Shown: in pieces, positions 11,440-23,173 of the stretch
Layout: every line of letters starts with the position of its first letter
Position numbering within the stretch: the first letter of the stretch is position 1
NCBI RefSeq assembly: GCF_024166365.1
Contig: NC_064819.1
Location: 164,304,793-164,368,792, forward strand
From: Elephas maximus indicus
Lineage: Eukaryota; Chordata; Mammalia; Proboscidea; Elephantidae
Length of the DNA: 64,000 bases
Direction of reading: 5' to 3'
Program-made: the position numbers and the translations under genes
The notes under the pieces: model-generated
Told to the model about the DNA's origin: nothing
Database searches by the model: none
Seen by the model: only the letters and a program-made list of their open reading frames with translations

Positions 11440-12080
11440 CAATATCTTCACAACTGGATCAATAAGCAACACCATGATAAATGGGGAAAAGATTGAAGTT
11501 GTCAAGAATTTCATTTTATTTGGATCCACAATCAACACCCATGGAAGCAGCAGTCAAGAAATCAAACAATGCATTGCATTAGGCGAATCTGCTACAAAAG
11601 ACCTTTTTAAAGTGTTGAAAAGCAAAGACATCACCTTGAAAACTAAGGTGTGCCTGATCCAAGTCATGGTGTGTTCAATCGCCATGAAAGCTGGACGATA
11701 AAGAAGACCAAAGAAGAACTGATGCCTCAGACTTGTGGTGTTGGAGAAGAATATTGAATATACCATGGACTGCCAAAGGAACGAACAAATCTGTCTTGGA
11801 TGCTCCTTAGAAGCAAGGATGGTGAGACTACATCTCACATACTTTGTACATGTTGTCAAAAGGGATCAGTCCCTGTAGAAAAACATCAGGCTTGGTAAAG
11901 TAGAGGGTCAGCGAAAAAGAGGAAGATCCTCAATGAGATGGATTGATACGGTGGCTGCAACAATAGGCTTAAGCATAACAATTGTGATGGTGCAGGACTG
12001 GGCAGTGTTTCGTTCTGTTGTACACAGGGTCACTATGAGTTGGAACTGACTCAATGGCACCTAACAACAACAATAGAGAA
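11440..12080 (+). mobile_element. RTE-class LINE, C-terminal ORF and 3' tail
   Basis: The frame reading NGEKIEVVKNFILFGSTINT then HGSSSQEIKQCIALGESATK is the end of an RTE/BovB-type reverse-transcriptase ORF. It runs on with a frameshift after 11700 (conserved further motifs RHTLVFK-type on the opposite reading) to the tail CACCTAACAACAACAA. It is 5'-truncated. Confidence 0.85.
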
Positions 12081-12082
12081 TT

Positions 12083-12934
12083 TAAGAAGAGTATTTACCT
12101 TAAATGGAAAACAGATTTTCACCTATTATGCCGACAGTGCTATGTTGAGAATAATTCTGAGGCTGAATCCAGACTCAGCAGGACTTTTACAAACGATTAG
12201 CAATGTCAGCCATGAGTGAAGAAAGGGGAAAATGGAGGATGTGTACTGTGTATTTGACATCTTTAGTATCTTACATTTTCTCTGGAAGATCTTATCCTAT
12301 TTGCATACGAGTTCCCAAAAAAGTTGAATTTAATTTAATATGAAAGTCAACAGTCAAGTAATTAAGGGATAGGACTTCAGAAAATACTGTTATGGGAATC
12401 TATCCAGTCCACAAGTCATTCCTTACTTCCTGAAAATTGTTCCCTGAACCCTGAGTGGACCCTAATACAACATGGGATAATAAAGTTTCTCTCCTGGGAA
12501 TTTAGAATAGGAATTCACAAACAGCTAAATTAGTTTTTGTATAGATGTAACTGCAGCATACGAACTTAAGCCAGTATGAATTGATTTCTCTTATTTGCAG
12601 CCAAAGGAGCAATGGTAGTCATGTGCTACCATTCAAATAGAGAAGCAAAAAAACTACTCAGTCTGCAGAGAGATGAATGAATAAAATTTATAGAGCCAGA
12701 GAAACTAGGGAAATAAAGACAATACTTTCTGGGTTCCTGACAACCTTCTTATCCCTTCCTCAGACTCACCTATACCCCCTATACTTGGATTCTTAGATTC
12801 CTTTTTCTTTACTTAATCCAGTTTGAATTGATTTCTGTTATTTGCAGCCAAAGGGTATTAACTAATAAATAAAGGGATAATAAAATTATGAAAGGGTGAA
12901 AAAAAAAATCTTATACTGGAGAAGGAAAAAGAAA
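12083..12934. other. USP45 intron, unassigned
   Basis: Two related segments around TTGATTTCTCTTATTTGCAG (12580) and TTGATTTCTGTTATTTGCAG (12828) suggest a short diverged direct repeat. Nothing else is recognisable. Confidence 0.5.
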
Positions 12935-13950
12935 GGAAGATAAATAAGAGTTTTTACAGAGAAGAAAATATTCTTTGATGGTTATAAGAAGGGGGAGGGA
13001 AAGAGGAAGGGAGAGGAGGATTCACTAATTAGTAGAAAAGAACTAATTTAGGTGAAGGGATGGACAACACACAATACAGGAGAGGTCAGCACAACTGGAC
13101 TAAACCAAAAGCAAACAAATTTCCTGATCAAACCAAACGCTTCGAAGGCCAGCATAGCAGGGGTGGGGTTTGGAGACCATGGTTTCAGGGGACATCTAGG
13201 GCAATTGGCGTAATAAAAACTATTAAGAAAACATTCTATATCCCATTTTGGAGAGTGGCATCTGGGGTCTTAAATGCTAGCAAGCGGCCATCTAAGATGC
13301 AATGATTGGTCTCAACCTACCTGGAACAAAGGAGAATTGAAGAACACCAAAGACACAAGATAAGTATGAGCCCAAGAGTCAAAATGGGCCACATAAATCA
13401 AAGACTACATCAGCCTGAGACCAGAAGAACTAGATAGTGCCCAGCTACAACCAATGACTGCCATGACAGGAAACACGACAGAGAATCCCTGAAGAAACAG
13501 GAGAGCAATGGGATGCAGGCCCCAAATTCTAGTAAAAAGACCAGACTTAATGGTCTGACTGAGACCAGAAGGACCCCAGAGATCATGGTCCCCAGACCTT
13601 CTGTTAGTCCAAGACAGGAACCATTCTCAAGGCCAACTCTTCAGACAGAGATTGGACTGGACTACAAGACAGAAAATGACGCTGGTGAGGAGTGGGCTTC
13701 TTGGATCAAGCAGACACATAAGACTATATGGGCTGCTCCCGTCTGGAGGGGAGATGTGAAGGCCAAGGGGGACAGAAGCTTGCTGAATGGACACAGAAAC
13801 ACACGGTGGAAAGAAGGAATGTGCTGTCTCATTAGGGGCAGAGCAGCTAGGAGTATACAAAAAAAAAATAGCAAGGTGTATATAAGGTTTTATACGAGAG
13901 ACTGACTTGATTTGTGAACTTTCACTTAAAGCACAATAAAAATTAAAAAA
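12935..13950 (+). mobile_element. L1 3'-UTR fragment (same family as the L1 at 24.6-28.5 kb)
   Basis: The sequence from 12955 onward repeats, with modest divergence, the 3' UTR of the large L1 (27490-28450): the GAGAAGAAAATATTCTTTG start, the GGACATCTAGGGCAA segment and the end ACTTTCACTTAAAGCACAAT. It ends with AATAAAAATT and an A-rich tail. Open frames inside it (for example 13513-13905) are UTR composition and not genes. Confidence 0.85.
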
Positions 13951-14072
13951 AGAAGTTTTTAAAAATCAAATCTACTTCTCAACCATACTTTAAAGTTATA
14001 ATAGAAATTTAATACTATAGTTCTGTACCCTCTCATTAAAGAAAGCATGTCATAAACATAAAGATACTTGAC

Positions 14073-14160
14073 CTTTGTTTCTTCTATCCTCACTGCATCC
14101 AGCAGATAATGAAGAAGCTCCTGACTATCCTGCTGTTGGAAACCTTTAAATCGAGGGGCC
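14073..14160 (-). CDS. USP45: USP45 coding exon 8 (QQQDSQE box)
   Basis: The 88-nt exon starts after AAATCATAG and ends ACAAAG|GTCAAG. With two bases from the previous exon it reads [20 protein letters not shown] then [10 protein letters not shown], about residues 283-312. The QQQDSQE motif corresponds to the conserved 'QDAQEF' box of USPs, where the Asp/Gln side chains help shape the active site and oxyanion region. LLHYLLDA separates USP45 from its paralogue USP16. Confidence 0.94.
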
Positions 14161-14357
14161 CTATGATTTAAAAACAAAACGGGGAAGAAAAAAAGAATAA
14201 TTATTTCATGGTACATCAACATGTTACTATTACTTAAAATCACTCTGAAACAACATATATTCAAAAATTCCATTTATAACTTTTTCCACTTAGAAAGACA
14301 GAATGTGATTACTATTCCAAATAAGATGAGATCTTAAGTATACACTGAGAACAGTGT

Positions 14358-14520
14358 GGCTAATGTTTACTAAGCAACTACTACATGCCAAGCATAATAC
14401 TAGGAACTCTACATATGTTAAATCACATAATCCTCAAGCAACCACGTACTATTATCTCTACCTTACACATGTGGGCTTGGAGGGATTATTTAAGTAACTG
14501 TAAGGTCTCAAGGCTAGCAA
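14358..14520 (-). mobile_element. MIR SINE
   Basis: ACTACATGCCAAGCATAATA … TTAAATCACATAATCCTCAA … ACTATTATCTCTACCTTACA is the reverse complement of MIR. Confidence 0.65.
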
Positions 14521-14799
14521 AAAAAAAAAACCAAACAGTATTTAAACCTATATCTTCCTACATTAAATAACCAAAACAGAGGCAAGAGATTAATCATGTT
14601 AAAACACAGGACTATAATATCTCTGTGAATGTATTTCTTTCAAGAATTTGACAATTAGATTTCTTGTGTATTAATTAATAAAAAGATCAAGTGCTGTTCA
14701 TGGAGGTACTGACATAGCAAATATTTAGTTGATTTCAATAGCTTTGAAAACTTGTATTTTCTGCAATATATTCCAATGCTGTAATGAACATTTTTACCT

Positions 14800-15545
14800 T
14801 AAATGCAAAATAAATAAATCCTTACCTCACACCATGTACAAAAATCAATTCTACAAAGATTAAAGAGTTAAAAGTGAAAAGCAAAACTGAAAAGCTTTTT
14901 GGAAGAAAATATACTTGAATGTGTTTATGATCTCAGGATTGGAATTTTTAAGACAAAACATAAAAGCCATACAAAGAACAGACTGAAAATTCTGGCAACA
15001 GTACATCCATAGGTGATTCACAAGACAGGAAACCTGAATGGCCAAATAAACCATGAAAAGAAGGCAATGTAATTTTGAAAAATGATATAACAGGGCATTC
15101 TATTGATGAAAAATAAGTGCTGGTGAGGACAAAGAGAGTATAAATGAGTAAAACCACTTCGGAGGAAAACTTTAAAATTTCTAGTCGAATTGAAAATGCT
15201 CGTATCCTATGATCCAGCAATTCTACTTCTAAACTCTCGTATGTTCGTGCAACACTTCAATAATGTGTCCATCAACAGAACAATGGATGTTGCTGTTGTG
15301 TGCAGTTTTCAACTTTGAGTGACCCCATGTGAAGAACTGCCCCATAAGATTTTCTTGGCTGTAATCTTCACAGAAGATCACCAGGTCTTTCTCTTGTGGT
15401 GCCACTAGGTGAGTTTGAACTGCAAACATTTCAGTTAGTAGCTGAGCCTTTAACTGTTCGCACCACCAGGGCTCCTTTCAGAACAATGGATAAACGGTGA
15501 TATATTCATACAATGGATTATACTGTAGCTTAACAGGCTACTATT
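14800..15545 (+). mobile_element. Old L1 ORF2 C-terminal fragment, interrupted by an AfroSINE
   Basis: CCTATGATCCAGCAATTCTA at 15206 and ATATTCATACAATGGATTAT at 15502 are the conserved 'YDPAIPLL' and 'IHTMEYY' regions of L1 ORF2. The AfroSINE at 15289-15478 splits them. Confidence 0.7.
15289..15478 (-). mobile_element. AfroSINE
   Basis: Reversed copy of the longer variant (extra central segment CTGTAATCTTCACAGAAGAT). Target repeat CAGAACAATGGAT at 15276-15288 and 15479-15491. Inserted into an old L1. Confidence 0.9.
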
Positions 15546-15619
15546 TTTTTTATGCCAATAACAAGCACCTTCTACGTTTGTGTGCCAACTGCGCCCCACC
15601 CCTACCCCCATCTTAGTTA

Positions 15620-16130
15620 TCTAGGACTGCTATAACAGAAATACCACAAGAGGATGGCTTTAACAAAAAGTTTATTCTCTCACAGTTTAGGAGGCTAGAA
15701 GTCTCCATTCAGGGTGCCAGCTCCAGGGGAAGGCTTTCTCTGTCAGCTCTGGGGGAAGATCCTTGTAAGCAATCTTCCCCTGGCCTAGGAGCTTCTCCAC
15801 ACAGGGACCCCAGGTCCAAAGACACATGCCACTCCTGGCTTTTCTTGCTTGGTAGTAATGAGGTCCTCCTGTCTCTCTGCTTGCTTCTCTCTTTTACATC
15901 TCAAAAGAGACTGACTGAAGATACAACCTAATCTTGTAGATTAACTCCTGCCTCATTAACATAACTGCCTCTAATCCTGTCTAATTAACATCATAGAGGT
16001 AGGATTTATAGCACACAGGAAAATCACATCAGATGACAGAATAGTAGACAACCACACAATACTGGGAATCATGGCCTCACCACGTTGACACACATTTTTG
16101 GGGGACACAATTCAATCCATAAAATCCCCC
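15620..16130. repeat. Ancient dispersed repeat, family not assigned
   Basis: TTAGTTATCTAGGACTGCTA followed by CACAGTTTAGGAGGCTAGAA, and ending GGGGGACACAATTCAATCCA, is a pattern I know as a common mammalian interspersed repeat, but I cannot name its family with confidence. Confidence 0.5.
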
Positions 16131-16389
16131 AAAATATTTTTATAAGCACCGCTATAAATGTTGCTTACATTTACACCACTTTACATGTTGCTATAAAAAA
16201 ATTAGCATAGTACACTTATGACAATACCTTGCAGAGGGAGGGCACAGCTGGCATACAAACGTAGAAGGTGTGTGGTATTTGCATTAAATACGGCAGACTT
16301 AATCCTAAGGGAAATAATCAGGCAAGTCTGTAAAGTAGATATCCCATTATTTATCATTAATTTTGAAAATTAAACAATAATTTTAATTA

Positions 16390-16575
16390 TAGCTTATATT
16401 TATCAACTGCTTACTATGCATCAAGTAATGTGCTAAGTGTTCATCATATATATTTCACTTAATCTTCAGAAGAACCTGTGAAGTTCTATTATTAATTAGT
16501 CTTATTTTAAAAATGAGGAAAAGCAAGGCTCAGAAAGTTAGGTAACTTATCCAAGACGACAGAGCTACATTCTCA
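16390..16575 (-). mobile_element. MIR SINE
   Basis: ATCAAGTAATGTGCTAAGTG … TTAATCTTCAGAAGAACCTG … AAATGAGGAAAAGCAAGGCT matches reversed MIR over most of its length. Confidence 0.7.
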
Positions 16576-17039
16576 CTTCTCTTTGTCCTTACTAGCACTT
16601 ATTTTTTACTGATGGAATGCCTTGTTATCTCATTTTTCTAAATTGTTATTTCCTTCTTTTCATGTTTGGTTTGGCCATTCAGGTTTCCTCTCTTGTGAAC
16701 TGCCTACTGAGATGCTGTTGCCAGAATTTTCAATCTGTTCTTTGTATGCTTTGTATGGTTTATCTTAAAAATTCCAATCCTGAGATCAACAGTCAATGCA
16801 GTAATTAAAATCACTGTATATTCATAAAATTAAATACTATGCTAGTCTTTAAAAATAAGTAATTCTATATTTTTTGACAGAGAAGGAAACCCTCATCATA
16901 TTGTAAAGTGGAAACACAGGTAATAAAATAGTTCTATATACAGTGTAAGGATAAAAAATGTGAAGGGATACACAGCAACATGTTAACAGTTCTGGGTGGT
17001 AGAATGCAATGGCTTTCAAATACGTACACAATTTCTTCA

Positions 17040-17700
17040 ACATTCCTTATTCTTCTCCCCCTGAATATGGACTAGACTTAGCGAATAGGTTTTTACAAAT
17101 AAAATATGGAAAGAATTCCTGGGTAGCGTAAACAGTCAATGTGCTTGGTGGCTAACCAAAAGGTTGACGATTCAAGTACACTCAGAAGTACTTTGGAAGG
17201 AAAGTCTGGCAGTCTACTTCTGAAAAATCAGCCTATGGAGCACAGTTCTACTCTGACACATATGCAGTCACCATAAACTGTACAACTCAACAGCAATAGG
17301 TTTGGTTTTGGTTAAGGCTATGTGCCTTCCGAGACTAGATCACAAAAAGGATACACTGCTACCTGGCTCTTTTGTGCTTAAATGGCTCATCCTAGGAAGG
17401 TCAGCTGCAAGGTCATGAGGACACTCAAGCAGCTCTGGAGAGGCCCAGAGGGAGAAGAACCAAAAGCTGTATAAGCTACTCACTCTGGGAGCAGATCCTC
17501 CAACTCCAATCAAGCCTTCAGATGACTGTAACCCTGGCCAACATTTGATTGCACCTCATAAGAGACTCTATGCCAGAACTACCCAGAAAAGCTGTTCCCA
17601 AATTACTGACTCACAAAAACTGTGAGATATATTGCTGTTTTAAGCCACTAAGACTTGGGATAACATACGATGCAGGAATAGATAATTAATACATAGGAGG
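17040..17700 (+). mobile_element. MaLR-type LTR (MLT1-like), split by an AfroSINE
   Basis: The right part ends TGTTTTAAGCCACTAAGACT … AATAGATAATTAATACA, the typical end of MaLR LTRs. The left part (TCTTCTCCCCCTGAATATGG) lies before an AfroSINE at 17115-17313. It is a non-autonomous relic without coding sequence. Confidence 0.65.
17115..17313 (+). mobile_element. AfroSINE, diverged
   Basis: TCCTGGGTAGCGTAAACAGT head, CCAAAAGGTTGACGATTCAA box B region and a GCAATAGGTTTGGTTTTGGT tail. Inserted into a MaLR LTR. Confidence 0.8.
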
Positions 17701-17744
17701 ACAGACAGCAAAAATTATGTCATCTTGGTGGGACCTTAGTGTTT

Positions 17745-17910
17745 GGAGCCTGGTGGCATAGTAGTCAAAAGCTATGGTGACCTACGATTGCAGACCAAAA
17801 GGCCTGCAGTTTAAATCCTTGGAAACTCTATGGGGCAGTTCTACTATAACCTATAGGGTCGTTACGAGTCGGAACTGACTCAACGGCAAGGGGTTGAGTT
17901 TTGGTTTCGG
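17745..17910 (+). mobile_element. AfroSINE, with altered head
   Basis: GGAGCCTGGTGGCATAGTAG head and GTTACGAGTCGGAACTGACT tail. The head carries an extra GACCTACGATTGCAG stretch and lacks part of the box B region. Confidence 0.85.
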
Positions 17911-18263
17911 GGAACTTAAAGATTAAATTTCAAAAGAGAAGGAAGATGCTCAATTTCCTTTAAAAGTTAACCGCAAATAATTGTCGAAAACCAATTTGGA
18001 TTTCCTAAAAAAAAAAAACTAAAACAAAAAGCTCTTAACTTTAGTTTGCTTGAAAGTAATAGTATCTCTATGTAGCATATGGTTCAAATTGGCTTGTTTC
18101 TGCTTAACTGTTACTGAAAAGGCCAGTGTATAATTTTTAATATTTTTATATTAATGTCCCAAAAATCATTTCATTATACTAATTCTTCAGTTTCAATACA
18201 GCTCCTTTTCCTTTCTACAAATTTGCTCAAAAAAAAAAAGTTATGAAGCATTATTATATACTG

Positions 18264-18476
18264 TGGAGTCTCTGGGTAGAACAAATGGTAAATGTGCTCA
18301 GCTGCTAACTGAAAGGCTGGAGGTTCAAGTTCACCCAGAGGTACCTTGGAAGTAAGGCCTAGCGCTCTACTTCCAAAAAATTAGTCATTGAACTACAGAG
18401 CACAGTTCAACTCTGACACACATGGGGTCACCATAGTCAGAATCCTCTTGAGAGAAAATAGGGTTTTTTTTGGTTT
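18264..18476 (+). mobile_element. AfroSINE, diverged long variant
   Basis: TGGAGTCTCTGGGTAGAACA head, GCTGGAGGTTCAAGTTCACC, ending AATAGGGTTTTTTTTGGTTT. Confidence 0.8.
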
Positions 18477-18739
18477 ACAGTATACCATACTTTCATTCTA
18501 TTTTGAGAATTTGGTAGTACGCTCTAAGGTACTAACAACACACCACAGAACATCATAAAATTAGGATTAAATGTCTTTGAGTAACACTGTTCAGCATACA
18601 TTTTGTTGAGTTGATTACCTTTCCTCGTGGACAAAATCCAAAGACAACTCAGCACATCAATACTAGTTAGCAACATGATGGAGTAAAGGAAGGAAGACAG
18701 GTATGAATGGGAAGGGAAAAAAACAGTCACCCTATAGCA

Positions 18740-18965
18740 TCTCTGAACCTTTTTTAAAAAACTGCAGATAATAACTGGTGAAATCTGAATATTATCTCTA
18801 CCAAAATTGATGGTATTGTATTAATGTCAATTTCATAGTTTTGACAGCATATAATGGTTATGTAAGATATTATCATCAGGAGAAGCTAAGTAAAGGGTAC
18901 ATGGGAATTCTTTGTACTATTTTTGCAACTTCTTGTGAGTCTTAAAAGTATTTCAAAATTACAAA
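18740..18965 (+). mobile_element. Ancient L1 (L1M-like) 3' end
   Basis: The pattern AACTGGTGAAATCTGAAT … ACTATTTTTGCAACTTCTTG … AAAGTATTTCAAAATT matches the common 3' end of ancient mammalian L1M elements, plus orientation. A related copy is at 44840-45245. Confidence 0.6.
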
Positions 18966-19109
18966 GCTATTTTTTAAAAAAGGCCAGAAGAAAGTTGAAG
19001 CATTTGTTCCCAAACACCACTCATCACAGGTGGTCTGATAATTACCATTATAATAGAAACTTCAAGAGACTGGTTCAACTTCAAAAGTCAATCAACAAAG
19101 ATGAATTTC

Positions 19110-19425
19110 AGAGTAATTATGCCAAGTGAAAGAAGTCAGACAAAAAAAAAGTACACATGGTATGATTTCATTTACACAGAATTCTAGAAAATGAAAACTA
19201 ATCTATAAACTGACAGAAAAATAGGAAACTGGTAACCAGGGGGAGGGTGACCAGGGGGATGGAGTACAACAGGGCCAGAGGAAACCTGAGGGTGAAGAAT
19301 ATATAATGAATGTGGCACGGTGTCATGAATATAAACATATATCGAAACCTATCCGATTGTACACTTTAAATATGTATAACTTACTGTATATGAAATATAC
19401 CTCAATAAAGCTATAAACAATATCC
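19110..19425 (+). mobile_element. Ancient L1 3'-region fragment
   Basis: AAGTGAAAGAAGTCAGACAA, CATGGTATGATTTCATTTAC and TGAAATATACCTCAATAAAG are typical of old L1M 3' sequences, plus orientation. Confidence 0.6.
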
Positions 19426-19439
19426 ATCAACACAATTCA

Positions 19440-19985
19440 CTGAATCAACAGGCCAAAAAAGAAATACCATACAATTCTTTCAACAGATGCAGAAAAGCAT
19501 TTGAGCTTTCAGAACACTAGTAATAAATGATAATTTCCTCAGTCTGATAGGAAGGAATCTATTAAAAAGGTCTACAGCTATCATCATACTTAAGGGTGAA
19601 GGACTGAATGCTCTCTCCCTAATATCAGGAACAAGGCAAGGATGCCTACTTCACCACTCCAACACTGTACTGGAAGTCCTCACCAGTGATATAAGGTAAG
19701 AAAAATATAAAAGGATACAGATTGGAAAGGAAGAAATAACAAAAGGGTCTTTATTCATCAATGACATTATTATTTACATATGAAATCCTCAAAAATCTAC
19801 TAGAACTAGCAAGTAGGTTAAACAAGGTAGCAAGAAACAAGATCAATACACGAAAATCAATTGTATTTCTACATACCAACAACAAACAATTAGAAATTGA
19901 AATTTTTTTAAATGTGCCATTTACAATAAATAGAATAAAAAAATCATGAAATTCTTAGGAAAAAATCTAAAAAAATAGGTGCAGG
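19440..19985 (+). mobile_element. Ancient L1 ORF2 fragment
   Basis: Translated pieces such as SGTRQGCLLHHSNTVLEVL (near 19625) and NQLEIEIFLNVPFTINRIKK, together with LGKNLKKIG, are L1 ORF2 palm and downstream sequence in plus orientation, with stops. Confidence 0.7.
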
Positions 19986-20082
19986 GTTTGTATGCTGAAA
20001 ACTACAGAACAGTGATGAGTAAAAATTACATTAGTATTACGTAACTAATGATTATTTACATTAAAAAAGTAAATGCACCCAC

Positions 20083-20213
20083 TTATGACAAAGCTGATTA
20101 AAAAGAACTTTAGGAGAAAGTGGTCCTCTTTCAGTCTCCTTCATGCTGTGAAGAAACAGGAACAAGGCTGAGGTCAGTGGTCCAGGGCTTGAAAGTTCCA
20201 CCATTAATGGAGC
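20083..20213 (-). CDS. USP45: USP45 coding exon 7
   Basis: The 131-nt exon runs from TTTTTAAAG|GCTCCA to CATAA|GTGGGT, leaving two bases of a Lys codon. It encodes PGPLTSALFLFLHSMKETE and then RGPLSPKVLFNQLCH, about residues 240-282. This is the helical 'fingers/thumb' part between the Cys box and the QDSQE box. The acceptor is weak (AAAG rather than YAG), but phase and homology both require it. The donor is acceptable (GTGGGT). Confidence 0.92.
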
Positions 20214-21029
20214 CTTTAAAAACAGGATCAATTCTAAGTTACAAATATACTCTAAGAATTATACTTTGTTTAAATGTAAGCAACTAAATTGCCTCAAGTA
20301 TATTAAGAACCTTTATTTCCTAATATATTGTAAATATAGGAAATATTAAAAGTCTTGCCTTGAAAAAAACACATTTTCATATCCTTATCCTTTACTTATA
20401 AAACTATTAGCTTAAGAGTGAAATCATAAATTTTTAATTGTTTTTAACTGTCCCTTAATGTACTCTCTCACAAGTAAAATGACTCATCTACTTATATTTG
20501 TAGATCTTCATAAATCAACATTAAACGTAAGTTATGCTTAGTTGGAAAACTCCCAAACTTTCTCTTCTCCAAATATTTTACTGAGGAATTAGAAATTATT
20601 ATGTTGTGATAAGCATTTTAGAACTCTGTTTTCAAAGCTATACACAAACTGTTTCGCTCTAATGTATACATATGTACACACACACAGCTCAATTTCTAAC
20701 TAAAATCACATTACTAGTGTCTCAATGCCTTCCATTCAAAGAATACATTTATAGTTGAAAAAGTTGGGTCTATTACTCATTGCAAGGAGGGAGAACACAC
20801 ACCAGGAGCAATCATGGGGTGTCTTAGTTTTAAAAAGAACCTCTTATAGGATTTGGGGTTTGATTGGGTGATTTCTAAGAGGGTCTAAGGAAGCAGGGGT
20901 TCTCTCTAGATTGGATGCTGTCAGAAAGTGGAGGTAATTCTATGATTGCGCGTCTCAATAAATCTGATCTCTGTGAGGGAAAACTGGAATGAGGTTAAAG
21001 CTATAAGTGGTAAAGAAGTAAATTGGTCT

Positions 21030-21192
21030 GATAACAATATTTGGAAATGGATAGTGGTGATAGCTGCACAACATGATGAATGTAATTAATCTCACTGAAT
21101 TGTACATGTAAAAAAGGTTGAAATGGAAAATGTTTTGTTATATGTAGACATATGCACATACACACACACCACCCCCCCTACACACACATACC
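21030..21192 (+). mobile_element. Ancient L1 3' end and CA-rich tract
   Basis: GGAAATGGATAGTGGTGATA … CTGCACAACATGATGAATGT … GAATTGTACATGTAAAA is a widespread L1M 3' motif. It runs into a CA/C-rich simple repeat at about 21152-21192. Confidence 0.6.
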
Positions 21193-21922
21193 ACAATTTA
21201 AAAAAAGAAGTAGCAGTAACTTATTTTGGCAGAGAGAAGGGTGTATGGGATTTTGTGGGTGGTAGAGTCACCACTTTTTTGTCTGTGTTTAGACAAAATT
21301 ATGATGTAGCCTTGTCTCATTTTATCATAGTCTCTGAGTAACCCGGAATGAGGCTAGTGTTCTGGGAGACTGTTTACGTCTAATACAATAACATGGCCTA
21401 CCTGTGAGTGCCAGGCCAGCTTCTGAATGTCAGGGGCTACTCTTTTTTTTTTTTTTCATTTTTTCTTCCTCACTAGCTTAAAACCCATCATCAAACTAGG
21501 CTCCGAAAAACCTTTAGATGCTAACTATTAAAATTAAATCTACCTTTAAGGGACAAAAATGTTATATTTAAGCAAATGTCAACAGAAACTACAAAACAGG
21601 GGTTGTAGATATTTTTGCTCAACAAAAGTCAAATCTCATTTGTTTTTTCTAGTATGTTTGTTTACCTCAATATTTCTGTATTGTTTGATCCATGCTATCT
21701 TTCAACTATAACATATCTTAAAGCTATGTTTTTAGAAGTTTTAAAACTGATTATTTCTTTTCACAAATGCTTTTGAATTTTATTTTTTTATTATTATTTC
21801 TTTTTAATCCTCTAACTACCATACCAGTTGCTGGTTCTGAGAAATAGGAAGCCTAGATTTCAGGAACATCAGTGGTTTATCTGGAAAGAGCAACTGTCTA
21901 CATAGTTATACTTCTTACTCAC

Positions 21923-22018
21923 CAGCTGAGAGTCCGAAGAAGGAAAGATTTTTAATTTTGTACCATTTTCTTTGATCTCATTCATCAGATCAGTAAGAAT
22001 GTAAGTCTGTGCCAAGTT
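21923..22018 (-). CDS. USP45: USP45 coding exon 6
   Basis: The 96-nt exon (32 codons, phase 0/0) lies between TTTTAG|AACTTG and CAGCTG|GTGAGT. It reads NLAQTYILTDLMNEIKENGT then KLKIFPSSDSQL, about residues 208-239. It continues straight from the catalytic-Cys exon (…NAVMQ|NLAQT…), the helix that follows the nucleophile in all USPs. Confidence 0.94.
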
Positions 22019-23030
22019 CTAAAAGAAAACAAAAGTAAAGTCTTCTGATTCAGTTTATACCATACCTTTAATTTTATGGAATAAAATAAAAATCAAAGTT
22101 TCAAATTTCATTTAGCAGAGCAAAACTGTCTATTTCAAAAAACTAAAAAATTTTAATTAAATGCACTTTACATGTAGTAAATGCCACTGTATTACTGATA
22201 AAATCATGACAAAAACACAGAGAAGACCTTTAAGAAGCACTGTGGGAAAAGAAGATGGATGCATGTGTAGATGATGGCTAAAGATAGCCTAAAACAAATG
22301 AAAAAGAAAACAAAGAGAGGAACATAGCATTCATTTGACAGTCTACAGGTGTGTCAATGAACATACAAATGGAAGACAAAAATGGTGCAGTCCTCCTGAA
22401 GATGTTAAATCTTTCAGTCTAAACAGGTGGTTCTCAGCCAAAATTTTACATTAAAATCATCTCATCTATGGTTGCTGACAAAACCAAAATAAAAACCAAA
22501 AGGTCTGACACCAGACTTTCTGAACCTCATCCTTTTGACATGAAAAGCAGGTATCTTTATTGCTGTTTGTTTTTTAAGTTCCACATATGATTCTTATAAA
22601 CTCCGAAAGCTAAACTCTAAAGGTAGCTCCTGATGAACCAGGAGGACTCTATGAAAGCAAAGCTGAACTGACACTATCATGAGAGAAAGAGGAGGCAGCA
22701 TTCATTCCCCTAAGAAAGAAAAGTACTAAAAAATTACTGTATTAAAAAAATCACCAAATTCCTACTATGTTTATAGTAACATATTAGACACAGTGCAAGC
22801 TCAGTAAGAATTTAATAACTGGATAATGACATTATGACCAGTATAAACAAATAGTACATGAAATTCTGGAAAGTGAATGCTTCTACGTACTGAGACACGT
22901 TTTATCAAAATTCATTTTCATTGATAATTTAGTGCCCTCTGCTTAGGACTCAGAGCTACCAAATACTGAATAAACTATAAAGTAATCAAAATAACCTTCT
23001 AAATTATACAAAGCTTTCTGTGACTCTTAC
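22019..23030. other. USP45 intron without recognisable features
   Basis: No repeat or exon recognised. 23174-23867 is similar. Confidence 0.55.
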
Positions 23031-23173
23031 CTGCATGACTGCATTAAAAAAGCAAGTATTTCCTAAATTAGTAATTCCTTTCACAGATGTTACTCTGCTG
23101 TCTTCTCCTCCCTGAATTATTTCACCTGTTTCACATTTTTCTTCACAAAGTTTTATGCTTCTAGAAGAAGTAC
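23031..23173 (-). CDS. USP45: USP45 coding exon 5 (catalytic Cys box)
   Basis: The 143-nt exon starts after TAACTTACAG and ends ATGCAG|GTAAGA. It completes a split Ser codon and ends with GITNLGNTCFFNAVMQ. This is the USP Cys box; the nucleophile is Cys at about residue 200, with the oxyanion Asn in NLGNTC. The upstream part (SIKLCEEKCETGEII) links the ZnF-UBP domain to the protease domain. All residues needed in this box are present, so the allele looks catalytically competent as far as the window shows. Confidence 0.96.

Noticed and set aside
13513..13905. 130-codon plus-strand frame beginning MQAPNSSKKTRLNG
   Set aside because: L1 3'-UTR sequence; the same frame, with changes, appears at 27899-28228 and reversed at 9401-9637, with no sign of coding constraint.
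13959..14273. Single 104-codon minus-strand frame around the QQQDSQE motif
   Set aside because: Only 14073-14160 is exon. The rest is intron reading through both splice sites.
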